From NCBI GenBank assembly GCA_964535315.1, contig CAZHTS010000009.1:20962-84961 (forward strand): a stretch of 64,000 nucleotides of DNA, read 5' to 3'. The notes beneath the pieces were generated by a model. It searched no databases. It saw nothing but the letters and a program-made list of their open reading frames with translations, and was not told where the DNA came from. Positions 53,088-60,357 of this stretch are shown in pieces. Each line of letters begins with the position of its first letter. Position 1 is the first letter of the stretch. A program made the translations under genes and the position numbers. This DNA comes from CAZHTS01 sp964535315. GTDB taxonomy: Bacteria > Chloroflexota > Anaerolineae > Anaerolineales > Anaerolineaceae.

Positions 53088-54419
53088 TCAACGCCAGTTT
53101 TGCAAAACGTCCACCACCCGGCCCAGGAAGCCATCCGCGCTGGAACCGTCCAGGATACGGTGGTCAAAGGTCAGGCTCAGGTAGACCATCGGGCGGATGG
53201 CGATGGCATCGTTAATCACCACCGGGCGCTTCTGGATTGCCCCGGCGCCCAGGATGGCGCACTGCGGCTGGTTGATCACCGGCGTGGCAAACAGCGAGCC
53301 GCCCGTACCGTGGTTGGTCAGAGTAAAGGTGCCGCCCCTGACTTCGTCCGGCTGTAAACGGTGGGCGCGGGCGCGCTCGGCCAGGTCGTTGATCGCCCGT
53401 CCCAGCCCCAACAGCGACAACCCGTCGGCGTTCCGGATCACCGGGACGATCAAGCCCTCCTCGCCCAGCGCCGTGGCCAGGCCGATGTGAATGCCGGCGT
53501 GTAACAGGATGCCCTCTTCGCTCCAGGACGAATTGACGATGGGATAGGCGCGCAGGGCGGCGACCGCCGCGGCGACGAAGTAGGCGCTGTAGGTCAGGTG
53601 CACGCCGTTGCGGGCAAAATCGGCCTTGTGCGCCTCGCGGTGCGCCGTCACCGCCTGCATGTCGGCTTCCATGACCGTGGTGACGTGCGGCGAGGTGTGC
53701 TTGCTCATCAACATGTGCGCGGCAATCGCCCGCCGCACCGGTGACAGCGGCACGAGGGTATCCTGTGGCGCGGCGGCCTTTTGAACGGGCGGTGGGGGCT
53801 GTAGCGCCACCGGGCTGGTCGCCTCTCTGGCAGACACGTCCACCGCCTGGGTCACCGAACGGGCAAACATCATCTCGGTCGGGCGGAACAAATCGCCCTC
53901 ACCGGGCGTCTCCCAGGCGGGCGTCTCGGCCGCCGGCTGGCGTTTTTCCAGGTAATCGCGCACGTCCTTCTTGGTGATGCGCCCGCCCTCGCCGCTGCCC
54001 GTCACGGCGTGCAGATCGACATTGTTCTCGCGCGCCAGGCGCGCCACCACCGGCGAAATGAAGCCCAGGTCGCGATCACGGCCACCTTCGGGCGACGTCA
54101 CGCTCGTCGGCGTGGTGTGCCCGCTGGCGACCGGCGTGGTAAGTTCCAACGCCGGCGAAGAAACGTCCGGCAGTTCTTCCCCCGGCAGACCGATCCAGGC
54201 CAGCAGCGTGCCAGCCTGTACCGTGCTGCCCTCTGCCACCAGAATCTTCAACAACGTTCCGCTGGCCGGGCTGGGAATTTCCGTGGCGACCTTGTCGGTG
54301 CTGACTTCCAGCAACAGGTCGAATTCCTGGACGCGCTCGCCTTCCTTGCGCAGCCACTTTACCACCGTCCCCTCGACCACCGACTCGCCCAACTGAGGCA
54401 TTTTCACTTGCGTAGCCAT
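53088..54419 (-). CDS. 2-oxo acid dehydrogenase E2 (dihydrolipoamide acyltransferase)
   Basis: 443 aa. A single N-terminal lipoyl domain (lipoylated Lys in EVSTDKVATEI), then a Ser/Thr/Pro linker, an E1/E3-binding domain (ISPVVARLARENNVDLHAVT..GGRITKKDVRDYL) at about 155-190, and the catalytic core with LTFDHRILDG (His/Asp active site) at the end. It transfers the acyl group to CoA. The MPQLGESVVEGTVVKWL start and one lipoyl domain resemble branched-chain or pyruvate E2 of Gram-positive-type complexes; the precise 2-oxo acid cannot be decided. ATG 54419, 11 bp after E1beta. Confidence 0.93.
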   Translation of the reverse strand: MATQVKMPQLGESVVEGTVVKWLRKEGERVQEFDLLLEVSTDKVATEIPSPASGTLLKILVAEGSTVQAGTLLAWIGLPGEELPDVSSPALELTTPVASGHTTPTSVTSPEGGRDRDLGFISPVVARLARENNVDLHAVTGSGEGGRITKKDVRDYLEKRQPAAETPAWETPGEGDLFRPTEMMFARSVTQAVDVSAREATSPVALQPPPPVQKAAAPQDTLVPLSPVRRAIAAHMLMSKHTSPHVTTVMEADMQAVTAHREAHKADFARNGVHLTYSAYFVAAAVAALRAYPIVNSSWSEEGILLHAGIHIGLATALGEEGLIVPVIRNADGLSLLGLGRAINDLAERARAHRLQPDEVRGGTFTLTNHGTGGSLFATPVINQPQCAILGAGAIQKRPVVINDAIAIRPMVYLSLTFDHRILDGSSADGFLGRVVDVLQNWR

Positions 54420-54430
54420 GATCCCTCCTC

Positions 54431-55414
54431 TCAATAACGCGCCAGGGCGCGCATGGCCGCGGCGATCTTCTCGGCGTTGACCATGAACCAATCTTGCATC
54501 GGGTGGCTGAAGGGCACACCCGGCACATCCGGCCCGCACAGGCGGCGCACCGGCGCATCCAGGTCGTCAAAAGCATGCTCGGCGATCAACGCCGCAATCT
54601 CGGCGCCGTAACCGCCGGTCAGGTTGTCCTCGTGGACGATCAACGCCTTGCCGGTCTTGCGCACCGAAGCCAGCACCGTCTCGCGATCCACCGGGTACAG
54701 CGTGCGCAGGTCGACCACCTCGGCCTCGATACCCTCACCGGCCACCGTCGCGGCCGCCTGCAGGGCGTAGTGGTGCATCATCCCGTAGGCAAACACGGTC
54801 AGGTCGCGGCCGGGCCGCGAGACGTTGGCCGGGCCGAGCGGCACCAGGTACTCGCCCTCCGGCACCTCGCCGCGGATCAGGCGGTAGCCTTTCTTGGGCT
54901 CCAGGAAGATGACCGGATTGGGGTCGCGCACCGCCGATTTCAACAATCCTTTGGCGTCGTAGGGATTGGAAGGGATGACCACCTTCAACCCTGGGGTGTG
55001 GGTGAACAGCGCCTCGACGCTTTGCGAATGGTACAGGCCGCCGCCGATGCCGCCGCCGTAGGGGGCGCGGATCACCATCGGCACCGTCCAATCGCCGTTG
55101 GAGCGGTAGCACATCCTGGCCGCCTCGTTGAGAATCTGGTTGAGCGCCGGGTGGATAAAATCGGCAAACTGGATCTCACAGATTGGGCGCATACCGTAAA
55201 GCGCCGCGCCCACCCCCACGCCGACGATCGACAGTTCTGCCAGCGGCGAGTCGATCACCCGCCCGGCGCCGTATTTCTGGTACAGACCCATCGTCGCCCG
55301 GAACACACCACCGCGCGCCCCGACATCTTCACCGACGATGAATACCTGTTCATCCAGCGCCATTTCTTCGTCCATCGCCTGGCGAATGGCCTCGATCAGG
55401 GTAATTTCAGCCAC
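54431..55414 (-). CDS. 2-oxo acid dehydrogenase E1 component, beta subunit
   Basis: 327 aa. It starts at GTG 55414, preceded by GGAGGAGG, and overlaps the end of E1alpha by 8 bp. Family markers: ITLIEAIRQAMDEEM, FIVGEDVGARGGVF (Glu contacting thiamine), AELSIVGVGVGAALYGMRPI, PYGGGIGGGLYHSQSVEALF and the C-terminal HEDNLTGGYGAEIAALI. With E1alpha it forms the thiamine-diphosphate alpha2beta2 enzyme that decarboxylates pyruvate or branched-chain 2-oxo acids. Confidence 0.94.
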   Translation of the reverse strand: MAEITLIEAIRQAMDEEMALDEQVFIVGEDVGARGGVFRATMGLYQKYGAGRVIDSPLAELSIVGVGVGAALYGMRPICEIQFADFIHPALNQILNEAARMCYRSNGDWTVPMVIRAPYGGGIGGGLYHSQSVEALFTHTPGLKVVIPSNPYDAKGLLKSAVRDPNPVIFLEPKKGYRLIRGEVPEGEYLVPLGPANVSRPGRDLTVFAYGMMHHYALQAAATVAGEGIEAEVVDLRTLYPVDRETVLASVRKTGKALIVHEDNLTGGYGAEIAALIAEHAFDDLDAPVRRLCGPDVPGVPFSHPMQDWFMVNAEKIAAAMRALARY

Positions 55415-56390
55415 GGCGCACCTCCTCCGCGTAGACCGGATAAGCGGCTTCTTCGGCTTCAGGGTAGGGGGCCTGTTCGGCGTACTGTACCGCCTCGTCC
55501 ACCATCTTCCGGGCGCGCCCTTCCATTTCATCGATCTGTTTGGGGGTCAACACCAGTTCCTGCTCCAGGATGGTGCGCGCCACCAGCACAGGATCACGTT
55601 TCTTATTTTCTTCCACTTCTTCCCGGCTGCGGTACGAACGATCGTCGTCGTCGGAGGAATGTGGGGTGATGCGATACATCAACGTCTCGATCACCGTGGG
55701 GCCGCGTCCGGCGCGGGCGTCTTCCACCGCCTGGCGGACGCTCTCGTACACCTTAAACACGTTGGTGCCGTCGACCTGATACCCGGGCAGCCCCAGCCCG
55801 CAGGCCTTGTCGGCGACGCTTTTGACCGCCATTTGCTTATCGGTGCGCTCAGAGATGGCGTACTGGTTGTTTTGTACGATGAAGATGACCGGCAGGCGGT
55901 GCACCGCCGCCCAGTTGACCGCCTCGTACCACTCGCCCTGCGAGGTCGAGCCCTCGCCGATATTGGTCAATACGACTTTATCCTCGTTGCGCATTTGAAT
56001 CGCCAGCCCGATGCCGGCGGCGTGCACCGTCTGGGTAGCCACCGGGGCCGAATGGCTGACCACGTTGGCCTTGCGATAACTCCAATGGCTCGGCATTTGC
56101 CGCCCGCCGGAATTGGGCTCTTCCTTTTTGCCCATCAGGCTCAAGACGAACTGGCGCGGGGTATAACCCAGCGCCACCATCAGCGCCAGGTCGCGATAAT
56201 ACGGCGCCACCCAGTCATAGCCGCGCCGGATGGCAAAGGCTGCGCCCACCTGCGCAGCCTCCTGACCGATACCAGATATATGAAAAGCGATTTTTCCCTG
56301 GCGGTGCAACACCCAGGCGCGTTCGTCAAGCCGCCGGGCAAGGAGCATCGTCCAGAAAATTTCTCGCTTTACCTCGGGGGATAACTCCAT
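55407..56390 (-). CDS. 2-oxo acid dehydrogenase E1 component, alpha subunit
   Basis: 327 aa. The thiamine-diphosphate motif is seen as NIGEGSTSQGEWYEAVNWA...FIVQNNQYAIS (GDG..NN type, here GEG..NN), plus phosphorylation-loop-like YRITPHSSDDDDRSYR. AGGAGGA precedes ATG 56390. It is the first gene of the operon E1alpha-E1beta-E2-E3. The order and the SSDDD loop resemble branched-chain/acetoin-type complexes as well as pyruvate dehydrogenase; substrate undecided. GEG in place of the usual GDG is worth checking, though seen in this family. Confidence 0.94.
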   Translation of the reverse strand: MELSPEVKREIFWTMLLARRLDERAWVLHRQGKIAFHISGIGQEAAQVGAAFAIRRGYDWVAPYYRDLALMVALGYTPRQFVLSLMGKKEEPNSGGRQMPSHWSYRKANVVSHSAPVATQTVHAAGIGLAIQMRNEDKVVLTNIGEGSTSQGEWYEAVNWAAVHRLPVIFIVQNNQYAISERTDKQMAVKSVADKACGLGLPGYQVDGTNVFKVYESVRQAVEDARAGRGPTVIETLMYRITPHSSDDDDRSYRSREEVEENKKRDPVLVARTILEQELVLTPKQIDEMEGRARKMVDEAVQYAEQAPYPEAEEAAYPVYAEEVRRG

Positions 56391-56469
56391 GTGTGCTTCC
56401 TCCTGTCGTTGGGTGAGATTGTGCAGCTACCCGCCTGACCCTATACGGTCAATGTTTATCAACATAGTA

Positions 56470-56498
56470 ATTATACCATGCCGTCCGGTCCATCGCAA
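56470..56498 (-). promoter_or_regulatory. Promoter of the 2-oxo acid dehydrogenase operon
   Basis: On the minus strand: TTGCGA (56493-56498), 17 bp, TATAAT (56470-56475), about 80 nt before the E1alpha ATG. Confidence 0.65.
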
Positions 56499-56617
56499 AA
56501 CTTTTGTCGAAGGATTGTAGCAGGCCGGCGCCCTACCGGGCGCGCCCAAAAAAGAGCAACGTGCAGCGGTTGTTCTGATTGCCGCCCAGGTCGAGCTGCG
56601 TCGCCGTCTCACCCGCA

Positions 56618-57583
56618 TCAGGGCGTCGGCATGACCGGGCTGCCCTCCAGTGAAACGTCGTCGCAGTACACCGGCGAAAGATTGCCCTGTTCGTCGCGAT
56701 ACTGCACGGCGATCGCAAAGCTGCTCCAATTGAGCGGCACGGTCGCCGCGTAGGCCCGCTGCGGCGCAAACGGCTCCCACGGCGCGTCGTTCATCCCCTC
56801 GGGCTTGGGGCAGCCGCGGGCAATGCGCATTTCGGTTACCCTGCCGTAGGCGCTGCTGGCCTGAAAAGCCGCCGCGATCTGGACGGTGCTGCCGGCTGTA
56901 GCGCCGGCGCAGCACGAGCCGCCGGCCAGTTCCAGGCTGCCCTGCACCGGATAGGCCTGCAAGGTGCCCACCAGGGCCGTCTGCACCACCGGCGGTTGGG
57001 CAGCCAGCGGCGTGGCGGTATTGACCGCCGTGACAAGATTCAGGCGGAGTTGCGCCAGCGGCAGCGCTTCGTCGCCCGGCGTGTACAACAACACCGCCGG
57101 GCCGCCCTGCTGGCGCACCCTTACGCCGACCCACACCACCCGCTCCCCCAGCCAGTCGGCGCTCAGGGGCACTTCACTGACCTCTGCCAGCGGCTGCCAG
57201 GTCGTATCCGGCTGGCAGGGCGCATCGAACGCCACACACCACTGCATTTCCATCGCCGGGGCATCTTCCCACGGCACATGCGTGATGCCATCGCTCGTAC
57301 GGCTCACGATCTCGGGCCGCAGATGAATTTCCAGGGCAACCGTCTCGCCCGTGAAGAGCGGCTGTGTTTGGATCAGCCCGTCTTTTTGCCAGACGTAAAC
57401 GTTGACCACCTGCTGCGCCGCAACCTTTGTGGGGGTGGGCGTCGGGGCGGCCAGGGATGGCAGGGTCACCTTAAAACCGGGCGTGGGCGTGAGCGGAGCG
57501 GCAAAGACCTGGCAACCCGCCAGCAGCAGCGCCGCCAGCACCGCCATACATCCCCGCCGGAGAAGCGGGTAAGCAGAACACAT
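56618..57583 (-). CDS. Lipoprotein of unknown function
   Basis: 321 aa. Signal peptide with lipobox LLLAGC (Cys at about residue 24), a Pro/Thr-rich linker (APLTPTPGF.., APTPTPTK), then an extracytoplasmic region of beta-strand character: NVYVWQKDGLIQTQPLFTGE, VALEIHLRPEIVSRTSDGIT, and LELAGGSCCAG. No known domain is recognised. The frame stops at ...SPVMPTP; the next frame carries on for 28 protein-like residues (DAGETATQLDLGGNQNNRCT..), so a frameshift near the end may have removed the true C-terminus. RBS-like GGAGG precedes the ATG. Confidence 0.65.
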   Translation of the reverse strand: MCSAYPLLRRGCMAVLAALLLAGCQVFAAPLTPTPGFKVTLPSLAAPTPTPTKVAAQQVVNVYVWQKDGLIQTQPLFTGETVALEIHLRPEIVSRTSDGITHVPWEDAPAMEMQWCVAFDAPCQPDTTWQPLAEVSEVPLSADWLGERVVWVGVRVRQQGGPAVLLYTPGDEALPLAQLRLNLVTAVNTATPLAAQPPVVQTALVGTLQAYPVQGSLELAGGSCCAGATAGSTVQIAAAFQASSAYGRVTEMRIARGCPKPEGMNDAPWEPFAPQRAYAATVPLNWSSFAIAVQYRDEQGNLSPVYCDDVSLEGSPVMPTP

Positions 57584-57621
57584 CGTTTTTTTCCTCCGTT
57601 AAATTAGCAGACAGCCGGCGC

Positions 57622-57963
57622 TCAAGAGCGCACGAAGTGCGGCATTTCGGCCGGGATTTCCAGGGAAAGTTCCACCAACCCGGCAAACTGACCGTCCTGG
57701 TACCAGGGCGCCTGGTAGATCAACTTGCGCACGCCGTTCTTCTCGATGGTGTAGGCGTTGCGCTGCTGCGTTTGCAGCAGTTGCTGTAGTTTATGCTGTG
57801 CGGCCTCGGGGTGACAGCCCATCACGCTCTGACCCACGAGCTGTGCGCCGCCGTCGGCGGCAAAGGTCTGGGCGGCTCGCTCGTTCATCGCCAGGATGAT
57901 ACCGTTGGCGTCGATCACGGTCACGGCTCCGGGAAATTGGGTGATCCAGTCTGGGGTGGTCAT
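57622..57963 (-). CDS. Small stand-alone PAS-domain protein
   Basis: 113 aa, almost nothing but one PAS domain: GAVTVIDANGIILAMNERAA, LVGQSVMGCHPEAAQHKLQQ, then YTIEKNGVRKLIYQAPWYQD and GLVELSLEIP. The CHPEAA stretch is typical of a small family of single PAS proteins in anaerobes, whose ligand is unknown. No kinase or HTH output domain follows, so it may act on a partner protein. ATG 57963 is preceded by GGAGG. The gene's promoter appears to lie in the loop of the hairpin just upstream. Confidence 0.75.
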   Translation of the reverse strand: MTTPDWITQFPGAVTVIDANGIILAMNERAAQTFAADGGAQLVGQSVMGCHPEAAQHKLQQLLQTQQRNAYTIEKNGVRKLIYQAPWYQDGQFAGLVELSLEIPAEMPHFVRS

Positions 57964-57978
57964 GGCGCCTCCAAAATA

Positions 57979-58017
57979 AAAACAGGTTGTGAATTTATTA
58001 TACCCACAACCTGTTTT
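57979..58017 (-). terminator. Terminator of the TM2 gene whose loop holds a -10 box
   Basis: A 13-bp stem (AAAACAGGTTGTG / CACAACCTGTTTT, followed by T residues on the minus strand) ends the TM2 gene. The 13-nt loop contains TATAAT on the minus strand (57997-58002), positioned to start transcription of the PAS gene 35 bp further on. Confidence 0.65.
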
Positions 58018-58034
58018 GTGTTCAGTACGGGGAA

Positions 58035-58241
58035 TTACTTGGCCAGGGCCTGCCCGCTGGCGTCGGTCATCTTGCCGGTAGCAATCAAGATGATATCGAT
58101 CAACCACCAGATGCCAAAGCCGCCGGCGGTGATCAGTTTAAGGATGCCGAACAGGGTATAGCCCAGGTAAAAGCGATCCACGCCCAGGCCGCCGAGCAAA
58201 ATAGACAGGATCAATGCGGTCGTCCAACTCTTGGGTGCCAT
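58035..58241 (-). CDS. TM2-domain protein
   Basis: 68 aa with two membrane helices and the TM2 signature: AALILSILLGGLGVDRFYLG is close to the family's GxxGxDRFYLG, followed by GYTLFGILKLITAGGFGIWW and LIDIILIATG. Small TM2 proteins are common and of unknown function. It ends with a short polar tail. It shares a promoter sequence with the DUF2752 gene 1 kb upstream. The gene follows a terminator and ends at another, so it is monocistronic. Confidence 0.85.
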   Translation of the reverse strand: MAPKSWTTALILSILLGGLGVDRFYLGYTLFGILKLITAGGFGIWWLIDIILIATGKMTDASGQALAK

Positions 58242-58306
58242 ATTTATCTCCTCTCAGAAAATCAATTTGGATAGAATTGTGGGCTGTCCCACGACGAATA
58301 TGCATT

Positions 58307-58334
58307 ACTATAGCATAAATCCGGCAAAAGCCAA
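58307..58334 (-). promoter_or_regulatory. Promoter of the TM2 gene (copy 1 of twin promoter)
   Basis: Minus strand TTGGCT (58329-58334), 16 bp, TATAGT (58307-58312). About 40 bp around it match 59290-59330 almost base for base (..GGATTTATGCTATA..). Confidence 0.6.
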
Positions 58335-58370
58335 CCGTTTTCGGCAGCGTATGTTCGCCACGGGCAAGAA

Positions 58371-58404
58371 AACAGGCCGGCAGAAAAACATCCGCCGGCC
58401 TGTT
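58371..58404 (-). terminator. Terminator of the small membrane protein gene
   Basis: An 11-bp stem AACAGGCCGGC / GCCGGCCTGTT with a 12-nt loop, followed on the minus strand by TTTTC. Confidence 0.65.
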
Positions 58405-58460
58405 CTGCTCGATTCTACGCCGGGCTCCGGAGACGAGAATGGAGCAAGAAATTCAGCGAC

Positions 58461-58715
58461 TTATCCACCACTGGCGGCAGACGCACCGGCAACAGCGCTC
58501 AGAATGATACCCAGCAACCACAACCCCGACCAGATATACATGATGGTGGTCAGGTTCTCTTCCTTATGATGCATCCAACCCCAGACAAAGGTGTAGAGCA
58601 TGCAAATGATGCCCAGGATGCCCTTGAGAACACCCTCTTTCTTGAACAACTTGATGAGCACGACGATGCCCATGGCGAAAATAACCAGACTTGAAATTGT
58701 TTGAACAGCGCCCAT
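58461..58715 (-). CDS. Small membrane protein of unknown function
   Basis: 84 aa with three predicted hydrophobic segments (IFAMGIVVLIKLF, IICMLYTFVWGW, GLWLLGIILSAVAGASAA). No family is recognised. It is 62 bp downstream of the DUF2752 gene and upstream of the TM2 gene on the same strand. The three small membrane proteins occur together and may work together. GGAGG precedes the ATG. Probably real, given ribosome site, terminator and spacing. Confidence 0.65.
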   Translation of the reverse strand: MGAVQTISSLVIFAMGIVVLIKLFKKEGVLKGILGIICMLYTFVWGWMHHKEENLTTIMYIWSGLWLLGIILSAVAGASAASGG

Positions 58716-58777
58716 GATACGTTCCTCCTTAGAATTTTTATCGATCGGTGACTACGAAGACGAATGTCACCCAGGCT

Positions 58778-59212
58778 TCAACCGCCGGGCAACAATCGGA
58801 AACCCCAATAGATGAACAGAGCACCCAGCGCAATCGCCGTGCCCGCCGTGCGCCGTTCAAAACCGGCGAGAACGGCAATGGCTCTCTGGCGCTGCGCCTG
58901 CGGCAGCACGACCACCACCAGCATGACGACCAGCACCAACAAAAACAACGGCGCAAAGGCATGTGTTTCCAATGCGGCGTGCACCTGCCCATGCAGCAGT
59001 TCCGCGATGGCCGTGCTCAAACCACAACCCGGGCAGGGGATACCCAACGCCGCCTTGATCGGGCACTGCCAGCCCGGCAGATGGGCGAAGGCCAGCCCGG
59101 CCTGCAAGCCGCCCAACCCAACCAGCACCGCCGACTCGAGACGGTGCTCCAGCACGGAGGCCAGAACAGGGGTGGTTAATCTTTGAATGAGAGAGGGTTG
59201 AGACATGGACAA
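58778..59212 (-). CDS. DUF2752 family membrane protein
   Basis: 144 aa. It carries the DUF2752 signature ALGIPCPGCGLSTAIAELLH (Cys-Pro-x-Cys-Gly) after an amphipathic N-terminus, then two or three membrane helices (FAPLFLLVLVVMLVVVVL; TAIALGALFIYWGF). The CPxCG pair could bind a metal or a thiol partner. Function unknown. It is transcribed from a promoter nearly identical to that of the TM2 gene. It heads the small-membrane-protein cluster. Confidence 0.85.
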   Translation of the reverse strand: MSMSQPSLIQRLTTPVLASVLEHRLESAVLVGLGGLQAGLAFAHLPGWQCPIKAALGIPCPGCGLSTAIAELLHGQVHAALETHAFAPLFLLVLVVMLVVVVLPQAQRQRAIAVLAGFERRTAGTAIALGALFIYWGFRLLPGG

Positions 59213-59289
59213 TGTAAGCTGAAGTTGAAATCGCCTGATAATAAAACCCGTCGCTATCGAAAAAGTTGCACCATTTCTTATCTGATTTT

Positions 59290-59317
59290 AATATAGCATA
59301 AATCCACAAAAAACCAA
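59290..59317 (-). promoter_or_regulatory. Promoter of the DUF2752 gene (copy 2 of twin promoter)
   Basis: Minus strand TTGGTT (59312-59317), 16 bp, TATATT (59290-59295), embedded in the duplicated segment shared with 58307-58350. The rest of the 326-bp gap 59213-59538 holds only the rubrerythrin promoter. Confidence 0.6.
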
Positions 59318-59470
59318 CCGCTTTTTGGCAGGCTTTTTGGCCTTCTTAATGTATAGGTGTCCGTACGCCAAAAGGGTGAGGCGGCCGGGGTGATATTCGG
59401 GTGAGCGCCCGCATTGCGTTTCGGGAGATTCGTCTGCGTCCAAAATGACCCGGCGAACGCTCAAAACCAG

Positions 59471-59499
59471 TTGACAGCCGCGCCGTTTGCAGGTAGGCT
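59471..59499 (+). promoter_or_regulatory. Rubrerythrin promoter
   Basis: A perfect -35 TTGACA (59471-59476), 17 bp, TAGGCT (59494-59499), 40 bp before the ATG. Confidence 0.6.
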
Positions 59500-59538
59500 A
59501 TATTTAAATGTTCTTAAATTCACATTTGGAGGAAAACC

Positions 59539-60036
59539 ATGTCCAAGACAATCGAAGATTTACAGGCCGCATTTGCCGGCGAGTCGCAGGCCAACCGCAA
59601 GTACCTGGCGTTTGCCAAAAAGGCCGAAGAAGAAGGCTATCCGCAGGTAGCGCGCCTGTTCCGCGCCGCAGCCCACGCCGAGACCATCCATGCTCACAAC
59701 CACCTGCGCGCCATGGAAGGCGTCCACTCCACCCGCGAAAACCTGGAAGCCGCCATCGGCGGCGAGACCTACGAGTTTGAGAGCATGTACCCGCCCTTCA
59801 TGCAGGACGCCGAAGCCGAAGGGCACAAGAAGGCGCTCACCAGCTTCCGCTTTGCCATGGAAGTCGAAAAAGTGCACGCCGAACTGTACGGTCAGGCGTT
59901 GGCGGGTCTCGGCCAGCCGGGCGAAGAATACGATTACTACGTCTGCCCGGTGTGCGGCTACACTCACCCGCGCAGCGCCCCGGAAAAATGCCCGGTGTGC
60001 GGCGCCCCGGCGGCGCGCTTCGAGCGTATTGCCTGA
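59539..60036 (+). CDS. Rubrerythrin
   Basis: 165 aa. An N-terminal four-helix di-iron domain (FAGESQANRKYLAFAKKAEE, AAAHAETIHAHNHL, MQDAEAEGHKKALTSFRFAM, EVEKVHAELY) supplies the Glu/His ligands. The C-terminal rubredoxin-like domain has CPVCGYTHP and CPVCGAP (two CxxC pairs). It reduces hydrogen peroxide in anaerobes and microaerophiles with electrons from NADH via rubredoxin reductases. GGAGGAAAA precedes ATG 59539. It indicates an anaerobic or oxygen-sensitive lifestyle. Confidence 0.95.
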   Translation: MSKTIEDLQAAFAGESQANRKYLAFAKKAEEEGYPQVARLFRAAAHAETIHAHNHLRAMEGVHSTRENLEAAIGGETYEFESMYPPFMQDAEAEGHKKALTSFRFAMEVEKVHAELYGQALAGLGQPGEEYDYYVCPVCGYTHPRSAPEKCPVCGAPAARFERIA

Positions 60037-60040
60037 GGTA

Positions 60041-60180
60041 ACACGGATTGTACGGATTACACAGACCCTGCACTTTAAAGCCCGTGTTTGATCTGTGTAA
60101 TCCGTATCCCTGTAACACGGATTTTAAGGATTGGGATGGATTTAACAGATCCAGACCCTATATTTTAAAATCCGTGTTCC
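60041..60180. repeat. Intergenic ACACGGATT inverted repeats
   Basis: Two related hairpin units: TAACACGGATTGTACGGATT with its complement (..AATCCGTAT), and TAACACGGATTTTAAGGATT ending ..AAATCCGTGTT. They follow rubrerythrin and may terminate it. The type is common between genes in related genomes; none codes for protein. Confidence 0.6.
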
Positions 60181-60184
60181 CTGA

Positions 60185-60337
60185 TTGACGCGCCCCGGGA
60201 AAACGTGCTATGATGCAAGTGCACACTCCGGTGTGTATGCCGGCCATAACTCCCTGGCGATGGATCAGGCGTTATTTTGCAGGCCGGTAGGCCGACAGGC
60301 ACCTAATGGAATGTGCTCTCTCGTTCGTCGAGAGAGC
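60185..60337 (+). promoter_or_regulatory. Promoter and structured leader of the GGDFV protein gene
   Basis: TTGACG (60185-60190), 18 bp, TATGAT (60209-60214), then a leader of about 135 nt. It is rich in inverted repeats (GCACACTCCGGTGTGT, GCCGG..CCGGC) and ends in a 9-10-bp hairpin GCTCTCTCG / CGAGAGAGC (60315-60337) followed by TATTTTAT, 20 bp before the ATG. Either an attenuator leader or a small RNA. A 26-codon frame from 60210 has no ribosome site. Confidence 0.5.
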
Positions 60338-60357
60338 TATTTTATCCAGAGGCACGT

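Noticed and set aside
60210..60290. Small 26-codon ORF (MMQVHTPVCM...) in the leader
   Set aside because: Its ATG overlaps the promoter -10 box and it has no ribosome site, so it is unlikely to be translated.
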